A DNA stretch of 64,000 bases from assembly GCA_035048815.1 (NCBI GenBank), contig JAUCBN010000036.1, forward strand, positions 8,318,001 to 8,382,000, read 5' to 3'. The translations under genes and the position numbers were made by a program. The notes under the pieces were generated by a model, which saw only the letters and a list, made by a program, of their open reading frames with translations, had not been told where the DNA came from and ran no database searches. This document shows positions 24,476 through 36,035 of the stretch, in pieces. This DNA comes from Abelmoschus esculentus (lineage: Eukaryota > Streptophyta > Magnoliopsida > Malvales > Malvaceae). The first letter of the stretch is position 1, and each line of letters starts with the position of its first letter.

Positions 24476-24748
24476 TTTCAAGCTCGTTCCTGCAAAGTTC
24501 GAATCTTCCTGAGCTTTCTTAACACAAAATGGAGTAAGGTGAGAGTAGAAATTTCAGAGAAACAAATGAGGTGAGAAGAAGAAGACAATATTCATTCATT
24601 TCATGCCTCTGTCGGCCACAAAGGGAAAGTAAATAACCCTAGATACAACAGCTACCCAAAACGCTGCACTTCATTAAACCCTCTAACGGTCATAAAACAA
24701 AAACAAAAAACAAAAATTCAAATAAACATAACAGTCAAGGGCCTGACA
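24476..24748 (-). repeat. 5' LTR of the nested gypsy element
   Basis: Right-hand copy of the 19523-19792 LTR. Its plus-strand start reads TTTCAAG where the other copy has TGTCAAG, so the terminal G of this copy has mutated. Confidence 0.92.
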
Positions 24749-24753
24749 ATGTT

Positions 24754-27120
24754 GAACCTGTGTAAGATTGGCAATGGAAAAAATCAGCTATGTAAATCAA
24801 TTGCGGGTAGAAAAAACATTGCATGGAGTAGATGGGAATGGATTGAAGAACTGACTTAATAAAATTAAAAACTTTTTTTCCCTCATTGATAAGAACCGTA
24901 AGCTCCAATGATTTATATACTGATTCCTACGATCACGCTTCTTTGAAAAAGCTTCTTTTTTCCTTTGGCCCACCATAGTATGAAGACTTAAGTATTTCTC
25001 TGGATTTGAGGATACTCGAAACACCTAAACTACAACCCAACTGAAACATGTCGTTTGTTGGAACATTAGAACCGAAAAGATTAAGGATTTATCAAAATTA
25101 ATTTTTTGGATCATAAACATTCTCATATTCGGTAGACAAGATTCTTGATAATTGATATTCCAGAGTAAGAAGCTTCCCTAAACAATATACTATCGTCTGC
25201 AAAGAAAAGATATGTGATTGTAAATCGGTTTCTTACTATACTAGCTCTGTTCAAAAGTCCTAAACTCTAAGCATTATTTAGGATTATTGAAAAACCTTCA
25301 GCACAGATAAGAAATAAGTAAGGACTGAGAGGGTCTCCTTCTCTGATGCCGCGACTTGGAGCAAAGCTTTCACCAAGAGCTTCATTAAAGATAACCGAGT
25401 AAGAAACAGTCTTGACACAGTTCATAATAAGACTAACAAAACGATTGGGGAAACCCAAGTGACCCATCATTTTTTGGATGAACGACCATTCTGTTCTGTC
25501 ATAAGCCTTACTCATATCAAGCTTTAGTGCAAAACTTTGTCGATTGCCATGTGTTTTCCTCTTTAGAGAGTGAAGAAATTCATAAGAAACTAAAATGTTA
25601 TCAGTATTTTTTCTACTCGACAAGAAAGCTCCTCTAGTAATGTCAATACACTTCTCCAACACAACTCACAAACGATTGGCAAGTACCTTTGCAATAATCT
25701 TATCTAAATTGTTACACAGGCTGATTGGACGTAATTGTTTCATTGACGAAGGGCAGATACTTTGGGGATGAGAACAATATTTGTGCCATTGATGTCCTGG
25801 ATATTTCGAAAACTATTTAGAAATTCCATGAAAAAATCGGTGTCATTCCCTTAATTGATGTAGAAATTTCTTCAATTTGAAAAGCGGAGTCCAGTAACAT
25901 TATGGAGTTAACTGATAATTTTGCACTCACATTGGACCAAAAAGTACTAGAATTAGATATGTTGGATGTTGTAAAAAGCTCTTTGAAATATTTCTCGGTT
26001 ATTCTAGACATCTCTGTCTCATCCGTTATTGAATAACCATTGTTATCCATTAGACTATTCACAGTATTGTGTTTTCGTTAATTGATGCACACTTGTGGAA
26101 ATATGACGTATATTTGTCCCCATGTCGAAGCCACTTAACTCTTGAACGTTGTTCCCAATGAATTTCTTCTTTGTCCGCTTCTAAATTCAAAGCCAGCTTG
26201 ATATCTACCATATTAAAGAGAATGTCATCATCAGGGTCTCCTTCCTTTAACTCTTTCAACTTTGACTCCATGGCTCTTTTCCCTTTTGCATTCTGTTTTT
26301 TACGTTTCTTGCTCCATTGAGTAAGGGGGGTGCTTAACTTACTTAACTTCACCAAAATAGGTTCTTCAGAAGTATTCCAGATCTTCTTAATAATAGTTTC
26401 ACAATCTGGTTCTAAGACCCAATCTACTTCAAAACGTAAGGGCTTCTCTAAGTGGTTATCATTAACAAGCAGATGACCTTCAATATTTAGTAGTAGAGGG
26501 TAATGATCCGAGAAGGTGTGAGATAAATGTTTAAGAGAAAAATTTGGGAACCTTTCCAGCCAAAGAGGATTAGCAACTCCTCTATCAAGTCTTTCCCGGA
26601 TATTTTTAGATGACAATCTTCCTCTCTCCCAAGTATACCACCTACCATTGAATCCAAATCATAGAGATCAACATCATTGAGGGTGTTTCGAAAAGCATCC
26701 ATGTTATGTTTGGGTCTGATCCTACCTCCTTTTATGATGATGCTTTTTTTTCATTGAAATCTCCCAATACTAACCATGGCAAAGATTGGTCAGTACCTAG
26801 GCCACGTAGCAAATTCCAAGATTTCTCTCGTCCACTCTCCACAAGTTTTCCATAAAACCCAGTAAATCTCCAAGTAAAAAAGTAATCAAGTGAAGAAATA
26901 TCATCGTCTATTTGTGATAAAGAATAACTTCTGCATGGAATAGTAACGTCATGCGTCCAACCCAGGGATAAGCCTCCCCTGGAACCACACGCACAAACTC
27001 TATTCCGTTAAGAAAGCGGCAACTTCTTACACGAGCCATTTTTCTATCATTAACCTTTGTTTCCATAAGAAAAAATATGGGGACTAATTACTCTCAATTT
27101 GTTTTTTAGGCACCGAGTCA
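24754..27120 (-). pseudogene. L1-type LINE ORF2, endonuclease and reverse transcriptase part
   Basis: Read on the minus strand. The endonuclease region lies at 27080-26430: FLMETKVNDRKMARV, WRFTGFYG, PWLVLGDFNE, and TFSDHYPLLL, which holds the SDH catalytic motif. The linker WEQRSRVKWLRHGDKYTSYF follows near 26090-26160. RT covers 25840-25267, with FALKLDMSKAYDRTEW (Asp of RT block A), then GIREGDPLSPYLFLICAE. The FADD box would fall downstream, where the frame is broken (25260-24760). Stops and shifts are frequent. ORF1 and the 5' end are missing; coding similarity stops at about 27120, next to a gypsy LTR. The element was later split by the gypsy insertion at 24753/19518. Confidence 0.88.
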
Positions 27121-27132
27121 TTTGTGGCTTTC

Positions 27133-27510
27133 TGTAACGAACTCTCCTGCAAACTCATGAGTTTACGGAAAAGAAAATAAAAATAGAGATAAAACTAGAG
27201 CAAGAGAAAGTGAGAATAGATTTAAAGAGGAAGAACAAGTTGATTCATAAGTTTTTGCATAAAAATTACTTGTTATACCTAATACCCTTCACATATACCC
27301 AAGCCGATACAAAAACAAACAAATAAAGTTTTACAGGTTGTTGACTCTCCCATTTCACGTGTTCTTCTATACACCTCAACTAGATTTGATTGTTGCCCAA
27401 GCCTATGAGTTGTACCGTGGTTGTTGACTCTCTTATAGATGTTGGCTTATCATTAGTCTCATATTCATAACAATACCATCTCCTCTAAAAAGAACATTGT
27501 CCTTAAGGTT
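27133..27510 (-). repeat. Gypsy-type LTR with adjoining polypurine tract, remnant
   Basis: On the plus strand TGTAACGAACTC (27133) to TTCATAACA (27472) looks like a 340-bp LTR. It is followed by ATACCATCTCCTCT, which on the minus strand is a polypurine tract, and by a block (CTTAAGGACAATGTTC) resembling the end of gypsy pol (compare LEDK... before the tract in the 19523 element). It lies between the 5'-truncated LINE and the 3'-truncated RHM pseudogene, so the fragment probably marks the junction where both were cut. No partner LTR was seen. Confidence 0.5.
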
Positions 27511-28272
27511 TCTTTTCGCCATCTCTATTGAAACTGATATAAGTTCATCTAATATGGTCATACTGTTTGGAATATCAACCATCTGACTGTATCATGTGAT
27601 CTTTGTGATGAAGTTTCTTGCATTGCTGAACTCTGATGACATAGGTATTTGAACTTTGACAGTACCTTCACTGTTAAATTCTCTCAGAATCTCTTCAATC
27701 ATGGCTTTGATTTTGGAGAAGACAAAACCAGTGAACTTGGGTTTATCTTCCTTCTTGAAATCATCTCCAATTTCAAAGAGATGAGTATCACGAGTCACAT
27801 AACTGATCTATAGGAGTTTTTCCTCGCAAATGTCAACCAAGGTAACAACATTGGTTCTTATTGTCTAAAGATTATGAGTTTCAAATCGATCCATCTGTAG
27901 TCTATCAACCACACTGATTACATTGGAAACATAGGTTGGCTTGACAGTTGGGATATCAACTAAAAATTGTGAAAGTTGCTCTACACGCCCCTTCCATACT
28001 CAAAAGTTATGCTTTGTTTCTCACATAGCTTCCCTATCAGTCCACTGAACTTGTTTGTCACGTGAAGTGAATCTAAATTGCTTGTATCCTCCGCATTGAA
28101 CTGTCTTTCGATTTCCTGCATCATAAGCATCCTTGGATGGGTTAGCAATGCACTAGGGACATCATCCCATCCGTCAAGGTTACTAACGTACCATTTCATA
28201 ATCTTGATGAGACCTTCCTCCCAAGTTGTTAAGCTTAGGTCATAAAAAATATCTTTTATCATTGAAAGATTG
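27511..28272 (-). pseudogene. RHM-like pseudogene (UDP-L-rhamnose synthase), 3' part
   Basis: Minus-strand fragments match the plant trifunctional RHM enzyme, which converts UDP-glucose to UDP-rhamnose for pectin and flavonoid glycosides. From right to left: the end of the N-terminal 4,6-dehydratase domain (LTTWEEGLIKIMKWYVSN near 28190-28235, then LLTHPRMLMM), the start of the C-terminal epimerase/reductase domain (LIGKLCEKQSITFEYGRG, 27985-28040), TIRTNVV near 27860, EDKPKFTGFVFSKIKAMI (27690-27745), SNARNFITKIT, and DIPNSMTILDELISVSIEMA (27515-27575). Stops and frameshifts separate these, and the conserved GxxGxxG motif near the domain join is lost. The copy lacks the last part of the enzyme. 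RHM genes have few introns, so I cannot tell whether this is a processed copy. Confidence 0.88.
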
Positions 28273-29645
28273 TGATAAGTACTCAAAAGTCCTCATTTTT
28301 ATATTATTTTCCCACTCGTTTATTGCTAATAAAGACAGATTTAAAGGAGATAATAGATATTTCCGGTTATTTTCATACTTTAGCATCCGAACACTAATTT
28401 TATGAATTTATCTATTATTTGGCATAAAACATATGCGTTTGATAGTTTTTTTTCTTAGACAGGAAACTACATCATAAAGACAGCCAAGTGAGAAGATAGA
28501 TGTTGAATTGCATATAAAGCACCCGCCACGGTAACACTTTGGAGGCCGCGACAACAGCGTGAAAATAACAACTGATGCTCGACAGAGAGAGAAAAAGATG
28601 TTGATCTTAATGGACAAAGAGAAAGAGAAAAACGAAGTCCATTTAAGAGGTCAAGTCGTTGTCAAAGTCAACCGCGAGAAATAAGAGAAATTTTAGGAAA
28701 TAAGAATAGAATAATACAGTTTATTAGGAGTTATTTTTCTTTCCCTTTAGAACTCTTTTCTTGCATGGAAAACTCAACTTAAGGCTTGACCTATATAAAA
28801 TACTTATTATGTTTAGTTTTAGAGTGGAGTCGAGTTGGATTCTCTCTTTCATATACTTTTAGCCGCCGATTACATCATGTTCTAAACTTCTTCGGAGGTT
28901 TAAGTTGTTTGAGGAGTAGTTAGGGAAGAAGATTGTGTTATGTTTGATACTTATTAATGCAAAACTTATTTCATAGTTTATTCTCTCTTGGTATTTACTC
29001 TTCCCGCATATGAGCTCGAAAGATAGTATGTGAAGAAAAACTCATTTGCCTAATATCGGGAAATATAGGTTCATAAAACAAGAGAATATGGTATTTGCTC
29101 ATGGACATTGACTAATCCGGTTGAGAGATTAATCGCCCAAGATTTTAGCGACTAACAAGACACATGTGTTTGGTTGTTGTCTGCCCTTGATTCACGCCGG
29201 GAGGTATCATCAAGACGTGAGTTTCAACAGTTCTATTCGCTTAGAGATAAGGAAGAATACATACAAGGATGCTCTATCGAACTATGGAATGTTGAATTGT
29301 CGGTAAGGCATAACCTCTCCTAGGCAGCTGCAGCGATCCTTTGTGCGATCCACCGAGACGATAATTCAATCATTGTATTAATAATGGATACTTTATACAA
29401 CTGGACTCTTCTCTACAAAGCACTCAATTTAGCCTCGCTACTATCATCTTTACTATTTCGTTAATTAGTTTTATGTTTAATAGTTTTCTTAACTATAATT
29501 TAAACTCCTCAAATTACTTGTGTTCTTATTTTTCGTAGTGCAGTCATAAGAAGTAGTGAAATCGACACAGTCCTTGTGGGTTCGAAAACCTAAAGTATTA
29601 CAATCTGACAATGGTGGAATTAATAGAACTTCCGAGCCTCCATCA
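28273..29645 (+). mobile_element. Athila-like solo LTR inserted in the RHM pseudogene
   Basis: It starts TGATAAGTACTC and ends GAGCCTCCATCA. A perfect 5-bp duplication GATTG lies at 28268-28272 and 29646-29650. The sequence is the opposite-strand homologue of the LTRs at 53581-54841 and 60372-61726 (same AGCACCCGCCACGG, GACCTATATAAAA TATA box near 28790, and TGGTGGAATTAATAG end). RHM similarity stops and resumes exactly at its ends. Confidence 0.93.
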
Positions 29646-30160
29646 GATTGATTCTACATAAATTTAATGTAATTCTCAAGATCACAGTTGAAAAGTCTGT
29701 ATATATCCTTGGCCAAATTAATCACTCTTCTTTCTTTCTTTGTGCCTATAGAGTACACCTAACCAACTTCATTTCTACGAAAAATGACTTCAAAGGCCTT
29801 TGTTACATCCTCAAAATATAAATAATTTCTCACATTTGATCCATCATTGTAAATTTGAAGAACATTTCCTTTCAGCATTAATAGGATATACTTGAAAATT
29901 TATTTTCTTAAGAATTGATTTGTCATATAGATATTGTTCCATTCATTAGCTATCATAAAGGAGTTGATAAAGTTGTTGCCAAAGAAATTATCGATAAGAA
30001 TCTAAACAACAAAATATATGATTTTATCTATGAACTCAGTTTGTAGAATGAAGTAAACCAGATCAACACTTACAATATCTCTAGTATTGAACTGGAAGTT
30101 AGGAGTTAACCTTGAAATTTTTAAATTCTTGAGGATAGAGCAATGTTCAAGCTTAACAAT
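29646..30160 (-). pseudogene. RHM-like pseudogene, 5' part
   Basis: Minus-strand continuation of the RHM copy. HCSILKNLKISRLTPNFQF (about 30080-30140) and DIVSVDLVYFILQTEFIDKI (about 30010-30075) match the second and third strands of the N-terminal Rossmann domain. A deletion then removes the catalytic YxxxK region. LQIYNDGSNVRNYLYFEDV (about 29800-29860) and KKERRVINLAKDIYRLFNCD (about 29690-29750) follow. The first strand with its glycine-rich NAD motif is missing; a gypsy LTR starts at 30213. In-frame stops are present, so no functional dehydratase can be made. Confidence 0.88.
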
Positions 30161-30212
30161 GACTGAATGTTGAGGATGCTCTTCTCTGTGTATATATTAG
30201 CTATCATGTAAT

Positions 30213-32339
30213 TGTAACACCCCAACTTTCCCCTTTTGACACCATAAAATCCCTAATTTAAAACCTTAATAATTTAGGGATTTTTTATTTAAATTCTAAT
30301 TGAATTTCTATGGCTTTTTCATAAAATTTGGAAGTGTGAGGGTTCTATTGTAAACTTTTAAAAAGTTCTGACCCTAGTTTGATATTTATACCATTTTATT
30401 TATGGTAACTGTCCATTTTTTACCTTAATTTTTTCGTTTTCATTAATATGGAGATTAATTCTCCTTTAATCATTTTACTTTACTTTTTTTCTCTGATTTT
30501 CCCTCTCCCTTTTGTACTCAATCCCACTGATTTCTTCCTTCGTTCAGATTGGTGTTTCTAGGTAAGAATCCTGATCTTTTTTTCTTTCGTTTTATTTTGG
30601 TGTGTTGTGAAAAAGGGGGGTTTCGGTTTCATTCGAATTTATGCTATTAGGAGAGTTTATTTTAAGGTTTGATTCATTTCGGGTGTTTGGATGAGTTTTG
30701 AATCGAGTTGAATCCAATCATATGGTTTTTTGGATCAGAATCTGGATGAGTTCGAATCTAGGGAATCTGAAAAACCCAGGAATTTTCTGAGAAAATTTTG
30801 GAAATTCCAGATTTTTCAGGATAAGTTGGGTTCTCGAGAAAGTTGGAACACGACCTGTGACCTGACCTGACCCGTGACCCAACAAGACCCGTGACCTTAC
30901 TGACATCATCTCCTAACGTCACTACTGACGCCATTTGTTGACGCCAGCATTGAGTTTTTTAACCAGGTTTCACTTTATGTTTTTTGAAGTCCTTAATTCG
31001 ATGGCGCGATCCATTTTTTTAATTCAAACCTGTTTCATTTTTAAGGCTTTTTAGTCCGAATGTTTATTTGGAAGTTATCTCTATCAGAATCTAAATTGGT
31101 TTACCGTTTGGCTTAAGTGACGTGGATTCGGACACCAAGTTTCTTCTTCCTCCTCCTCCTGGATGGCCTCTTGTTTATCAAACTTCGGGACACGCACGTG
31201 AGTATCTAGTTATTCTGTTTTGTGTGTTTATTTTGAATTGTGGCATAGTAGTGTATCTTTCCTTACGTTACTCGTAGGTTCTACGCCTGCTAGACCTAGT
31301 ACTCGGACTGAGCTCATTAGACGTTACTATCAACGTTAAATAATCTTCTTTAGGTGTGTCTCTCTCGATGTTTACATTACTTCTGTGTGTAGATTCTATG
31401 ATCTCTGTGAAAATATATATTTTGATTGCATTGCTCTTTGACTTCTGAATTTTAAATGAACATTATTATGTTTTGAGTTGCATCTATTTTGGAAACTATG
31501 AAAACTTTGATTATGTTATTTCTGAAACTATTATGCATGCCTTATACTAGTTCTTAGGCAAGCATTCGGACTCTGTTAACTATTTATGTTATTGCATCGG
31601 TTGGATAATGTGTAGGGGGAAGTTTAGTGATATCACCTATAGGTGAGTATCACTTCTAATCAATGGTTCCACCTTTGGGTCGAGTATTCACTTTTGTTTA
31701 ATGGCTCCAACTTCGGGTCGAGTAACCACTTCTGTTCAGTGTCTCCACCTTCAGGTTGAGTTCTACTTCTATTGGTGTGATGGAGTTAGAATGGTTCAGG
31801 AGAACCTTTTCTATTGATGGTGTTCGGTGTTGGGTGCATATCATATCATACATACATTACATCTCATGTTTTGTTCTGTTTTGATTATGCTATTATGTTT
31901 TGTGTTATGCTTCTCTTTATTGTAAATATATTTACCTGTACACTAGAGTAACACTAAGCTCCCAAGCTTACACACCTATAGTTTTTGTTTTAGATACTCA
32001 GATCTAGGCATCGGTACTTGGAGGATCCTGTTTTCAAAACTTCGTATGTTTTACTAACTTCAGTTTAATAACTTTGATTTCAGATATTTAGTTATTTCTA
32101 TATTAAACATTGGACTTTGGTTATTAATCAGTTTTCAGTACTGTTATAATTTATTATAATTATGGGTTGAACTTTTAGATATTTTAAATCATTAAATTTT
32201 AGTATTTCTATTATTTTCGGTTTTGAGAAATTAATAGAAATTTATATTTTAATCATTTAAACCCTAACTTGTGAAACAAGTTTTATAGCATAAACCCTAA
32301 GTTTTATTCTAAGAAATTAGGTTAAATTTAAGGGTTACA
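30213..32339 (+). repeat. 5' LTR of the pol-deleted gypsy element
   Basis: 2,127 bases from TGTAACACCCCAAC to AAGGGTTACA. Just downstream, TGGTATAAAAGTC (32345 on) is a mutated initiator-Met primer site. 31640-31760 holds three short repeats around CCACCTTTGGGTCGAGT. Confidence 0.85.
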
Positions 32340-32475
32340 ATTAGTGGTATAAAAGTCAAGTTTAACCCTGGAACTGTGAGGTCCAAAATGATTTTTAACC
32401 TGAAAATGATTTTGTAAACCTATTTTATAGTCGGGATTTTGATTTTGACTCGTATTTAAAATTTTTTGAAATATT

Positions 32476-33715
32476 TTGAAAAGTACTCCAAGTACCGATT
32501 CTAATATAGGATTATGTTTATCCTTCTATAGATATACTACTATACCACCCCATAGTAGTACACGTCTTCTGACCGGTCAAGGCCGAGGCCGAGGTCGTAC
32601 CACTGTTTCTGCAAGTGATGTCCCACCTCTTGTGGATCTGCCACAGGATCAGAACTTAGAACATGAAATAGAAGGGGAGGAACAAACTAGAATTCAAACT
32701 AGGGCTCAGTAAGCCAAAGTTATTCCGCCATCTCAGAGTAAGGGACCAAACGCTTTTGGAGACAGTGAGTTTGTAGGCCTAGATTCTGTCTTTTTACAGA
32801 AAGAGTTGCTCCGATATCTCCGTCAGGCTGAGGGTGTTAGGAAAACCATATCCATTTTTTTAGCCGCTGGCATGACGATATTTAACGGTAAAACTGATAC
32901 GGATCCATTAGAGGCAAAATATTGGCTAAAGAAACTAGATCGTCTGTTTGTTGAAATGGAATATCCTTCAGATAAGAAGTTAAGGATAGCTATATCTTTG
33001 CTACAGGGGGAAACCCTGAATTGGTGTGAGGCAGAGCAGAGAGTTATTGTTGCTGATCAAATCTCTTGGGAGTTTTTTTGGCAGATTTTTAGGGATAGAT
33101 ATATGGGGCCTAAGTATTTGGCAAAGTGTCGTGACGACTTTCTGAACTTACAGTAGAATGATATGTATGTTAATGACTATGAGATAAAGTTCTTGCATCT
33201 ACTACAGTATGCTCCGTAACTTGTTGTGACTGAAAAGCAAAATTGTGATTATTTTCTCAAAGGACTTCGAGTGCCTATTAAGATGTTTGTAGCTAATTAC
33301 CTTGACACTGAGTAAAAGCTGATTACCCGACGAGCTAAAAAAGCAAAGCGTAATGAAAGTTTGAGGATTCAGCAGGAATTTCAAAGCCAAGACCGATCTA
33401 GACGACGACCTACGGCACAAGTACAACACAGTCAAGGATACCAGTCCAGAAAAAGGGGAAGTGATGAGTTTAAGCCTTAGAGTTCATAAAGGGTTAGGCT
33501 AGCGTTGTTTGTTGTTCCGTCTGCTAGTGGAGTTGTATCCACTAGTACTCGTGCTTTACCATAATGTTCGTTCTGCAAAAAATGGCATTCTAGAGAGTGT
33601 AGGATGAGGAGTAGAGCTTGTTTCTATTACGGGTCTTACGAGCATTATCTCATGGATTGTTCGGTTTCACCACAGTCAATCTTAGACTTCAGTATAGACC
33701 CTTACTAGGGGAGAG
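32476..33715 (+). pseudogene. gag of the pol-deleted gypsy element
   Basis: The core at 32870-33156 reads FNGKTDTDPLEAKYWLKKLD, LLQGETLNWCEA and FRDRYMGPKYLAKCRDDFL, a typical gypsy gag (retrotrans_gag) fold. A stop at 33154-33156 breaks it; the frame goes on as NDMYVNDYEIKFLHLLQYAP, FLKGLRVPIKMFVANY and RRAKKAKRNESLRIQQEF, with several more stops. Two zinc-knuckle remnants follow at about 33565-33665 (CSFCKKWHSRECRMRS, then CFYYGSYEHYLMDCS, in which the second Cys is Tyr). Multiple nonsense codons make it non-functional. Confidence 0.85.
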
Positions 33716-33789
33716 ATCAAAGTAGATCTTCCACTTCGGGTATCAGTGGTAAAGACAGACCTAATCAGTTCAGAGGATCAGGTAGATTA

Positions 33790-34104
33790 GGGGCATCTCA
33801 GCCTGGATTGGTATATTCTACTAGGAGACTTAAGGATCGGGATGATCCAGATGTCATTGTTGATACTTTTTCATTCTTGCCTTTTTTCCTTTTCTCACTT
33901 CTGGATAATAGTTCTATCGATTCGCATGTTTTTAGTACAATCTCTGGTTATTTGGAAATTTCTGTAGACTATCATAGTAGTTCAGTTTCTGACTATAGTC
34001 CTATAGATAATCTTGTTGATGCTTCATAGGAGCCCAAATAAGATATCAAAGCATAATATCTGTATCTCTTTGATCCTGGTAAATTTCGAGGACGAAATTT
34101 CTGT
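33790..34104 (+). pseudogene. Protease remnant joined to the 3' end of pol
   Basis: After the knuckle the frame reads RDDPDVIVDTFSFLPFFLFS, then LLDNSSIDSHVF where active gypsy proteases have a D-S/T-G site; Asn replaces the key second residue. Coding similarity to protease stops near 34000. The last residues of integrase (FDPGKFRGRNF) appear at 34070-34104, so about 3 kb of pol is absent between these points. Confidence 0.6.
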
Positions 34105-34740
34105 AAGGAAGGGAGAGTTGTAACACCCTAACTTTTTCCTTTTTGAAACCTAAAATCCCTAATTTAAAACCCTAATAATTTAGGGATTTTCGATTTAAAT
34201 TCTAGTTGAATTTTTGTGGATTTTTCATAAAATTCGGAAGTGTGAGGGTTCTGTTGTAAACTTTTAAAAAATTCTAACCCTAGTTGAATATTTGTACCAT
34301 TTTATTTATGGTAACAGTCCATTTTTCCCTATTAATTCTTTCGTTTTCGTTTTAATATGGAGATTAATTCTCCTTTAATCTTTTTTACTTTACTTTTGTT
34401 CTCTGATTTTTCCTCTCCCTTTTGTACTCAATCCCACCGATTTCTTCCTTCGTTCAGATTGGTGTTCCTAGGTAAGAATCTTGATCTTTTCTTCTTTCGT
34501 TTTATTTCGGCGTGTTATGAAAGAGGGATTTTTTATTTTGCTTTCATTTGAATTTATGTTGTTATGAGAGTTTATTTTAAGGTTTGATTCGTTTTGAGTG
34601 TTTGGATGAGTTTTGAATCGAATCAGAGGGTTTTTTGGATCAGAATCTGGAAGAGTTCGAATCTAGGGAATTTGAAAAACCCAGGAATTTTCTGGAAAAA
34701 ATTTAGATATTCTAGATTTTCTGGGAAAATAAGTGGGATT
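34105..34740 (+). repeat. Polypurine tract and truncated 3' LTR
   Basis: AAGGAAGGGAGAGT (34105-34118), then TGTAACACCCTAAC at 34119. It matches the first roughly 600 bases of the 30213 LTR, then ends at about 34740 where unrelated sequence starts. Confidence 0.85.
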
Positions 34741-35139
34741 TGATTGCTTAATGAATGTCCCATGACACAACAAACCAATAGTTTCCTTTTCTGTAAATGG
34801 GACGCCTGAGACTCTATCCTCACGGAGTCATTTGCTAGGTATATCCATGTCTGGAGCGCAATGTCCATTTCTGGATAAGTGACTCTCAAACGAAAAAATT
34901 CCTTTTTTCTTGAGCTCGGATTGAATTATACCACCGAAAAGGAAGATCCATGTCTGGATAAGTGACTCTTAAAGGGAAAATTTTTTCCCATGTCCTAAAC
35001 TCCTAGTTTACCATAGATGAAGAAAATAGGGTTAATTTTTCGTATTCAAAATGGACTAAAGTTTGAGTACCATCTGGCAAGAGGAGAACTTTTGATTTCT
35101 TCAATGGCTTGCGATAAACTATACAAACTCTCAATCTCA
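34741..35139. other. Unassigned stretch with a short direct repeat
   Basis: CTGGATAAGTGACTCT occurs twice (near 34871 and 34955) with partial copies around TCCATGTCTGG. The minus-strand frame here (34623-34889) runs into the LTR and is not a recognised gene. Confidence 0.4.
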
Positions 35140-35619
35140 TTATTCTTTTGTATCCGAGAGAGATAGCTTGAGTGTCATATTCAACTTAGGCTCCCAAAAT
35201 ATCCCGAGTTGTCTGGCCACAACTTCAAACATGAAACCAACTGGCTTATCACGGATTAAACCCAAAAATAAATCAAGAAAAATGAACAAGTAAATGATCC
35301 TCCCTTGGTTGGAGTTTGTGAAGGAGTAATAAATACCGCGGACCCCATGTTTAATCCTATGAATATTTGCATCATGAAATAGGCAAAACATATACTTGTT
35401 TGCACCTATATCTGAAATTACAATTCCATTTATTGGGCGCCAAACATTAGCAAGTGTTGCTCTAATAGACAGAAAATGAATGACACTGTTGGTTAAAAAA
35501 GTAACAACGAAACAAAGATCAAAACAGATTTGTGCGACAAAATTTCGAGCCTCAATAGACATAGAGACATCATCAGTATCTTCAAAGACTAAATCAGCAA
35601 AAGATTGTTCCATTGTCAA
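35140..35619 (-). pseudogene. DUF4283-like ORF1 fragment of a plant LINE
   Basis: The frame contains RATLANVWRPINGIVISDIG, NKYMFCLFHDANIHRI and KPVGFMFEVVARQLGIFWEP, which follow the pattern of the DUF4283 domain usually found at the start of plant L1 ORF1 proteins (RNA-binding, upstream of a zinc knuckle). The knuckle and the rest of the LINE are absent. It is 159 codons long with one clean frame, but contains an FLDLFLGL segment where the family has a conserved Trp-rich stretch. It is isolated between the gypsy remnant and the hAT remnant, in the same orientation as the larger LINE but not obviously part of it. Confidence 0.65.
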
Positions 35620-35639
35620 AACAATTTTTTAAAGAAAGA

Positions 35640-36035
35640 CTTTCAATAAAGAAGAAAAAGATGAACGACGTGCTATAGGAGTAGATTTACAGCATGCTAC
35701 ATGAGCAAAAAAAAATTTATTCAACAATATTATTAATATTAATATAAACGGTAATATTTACTTAATATTTACTTTAGCCCAAAATTAAAGCTCAAAACTC
35801 TTTTATTAATTGTTTATTTCACACTTAAAAAAGATTTTCACCGTTTCATTTCTTTCCATTCTTATTTTTTCTTAAATGCTATTTGCTTTCACAATTTTAC
35901 AATTGATGCTTGATATATCATCATCCTTTCAAATTTGATTCAAAGGTAATTTTTTCTTTCTCTTATACGTGTTTTGTTCTTTTCTTTTTACTGATTTTAT
36001 GTTAATTTTTATTTTCTTTTCAACAGTAATGAAGG
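35640..36035. other. AT-rich spacer, nothing recognised
   Basis: Low-complexity A/T and pyrimidine-rich sequence. Nothing coding, and no clear terminal repeats belonging to the hAT remnant that follows. Confidence 0.5.

Larger units (their letters stand above)
19523..24748 (-). mobile_element. Nearly complete Ty3/gypsy chromovirus nested in the LINE
   Basis: A 5.2-kb element bounded by LTRs at 19523-19792 and 24476-24748. A perfect 5-bp target duplication ATGTT lies at 19518-19522 and 24749-24753. It has a primer-binding site, a polypurine tract and one long gag-pol frame. The LTRs differ by about six substitutions plus one 3-bp indel in an A-rich run over roughly 270 bases, so the insertion is recent relative to the other elements here. 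Short LTRs, a single gag-pol frame and a degenerate chromodomain at the end suggest the Reina-like chromovirus group, by memory only. Confidence 0.93.
30213..34740 (+). mobile_element. Gypsy element (Del/Tekay-like) lacking most of pol
   Basis: 5' LTR 30213-32339, primer site, gag, part of protease, a jump to the end of pol, polypurine tract, then a truncated 3' LTR (34119-about 34740). The last coding residues before the tract read SLFDPGKFRGRNF, the usual end of integrase in Del/Tekay elements. Reverse transcriptase, RNase H and integrase are missing, so it depended on a partner for movement, or the deletion came after insertion. The 5' flank is GTAAT; because the 3' LTR is truncated the target duplication cannot be checked. 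Confidence 0.85.

Noticed and set aside
34623..34889. Minus ORF MRVTYPEMDIALQTWIYLAN as a gene or organelle-derived fragment
   Set aside because: It runs into the gypsy LTR sequence and contains a short direct repeat; I recognise no organelle or nuclear gene in it.
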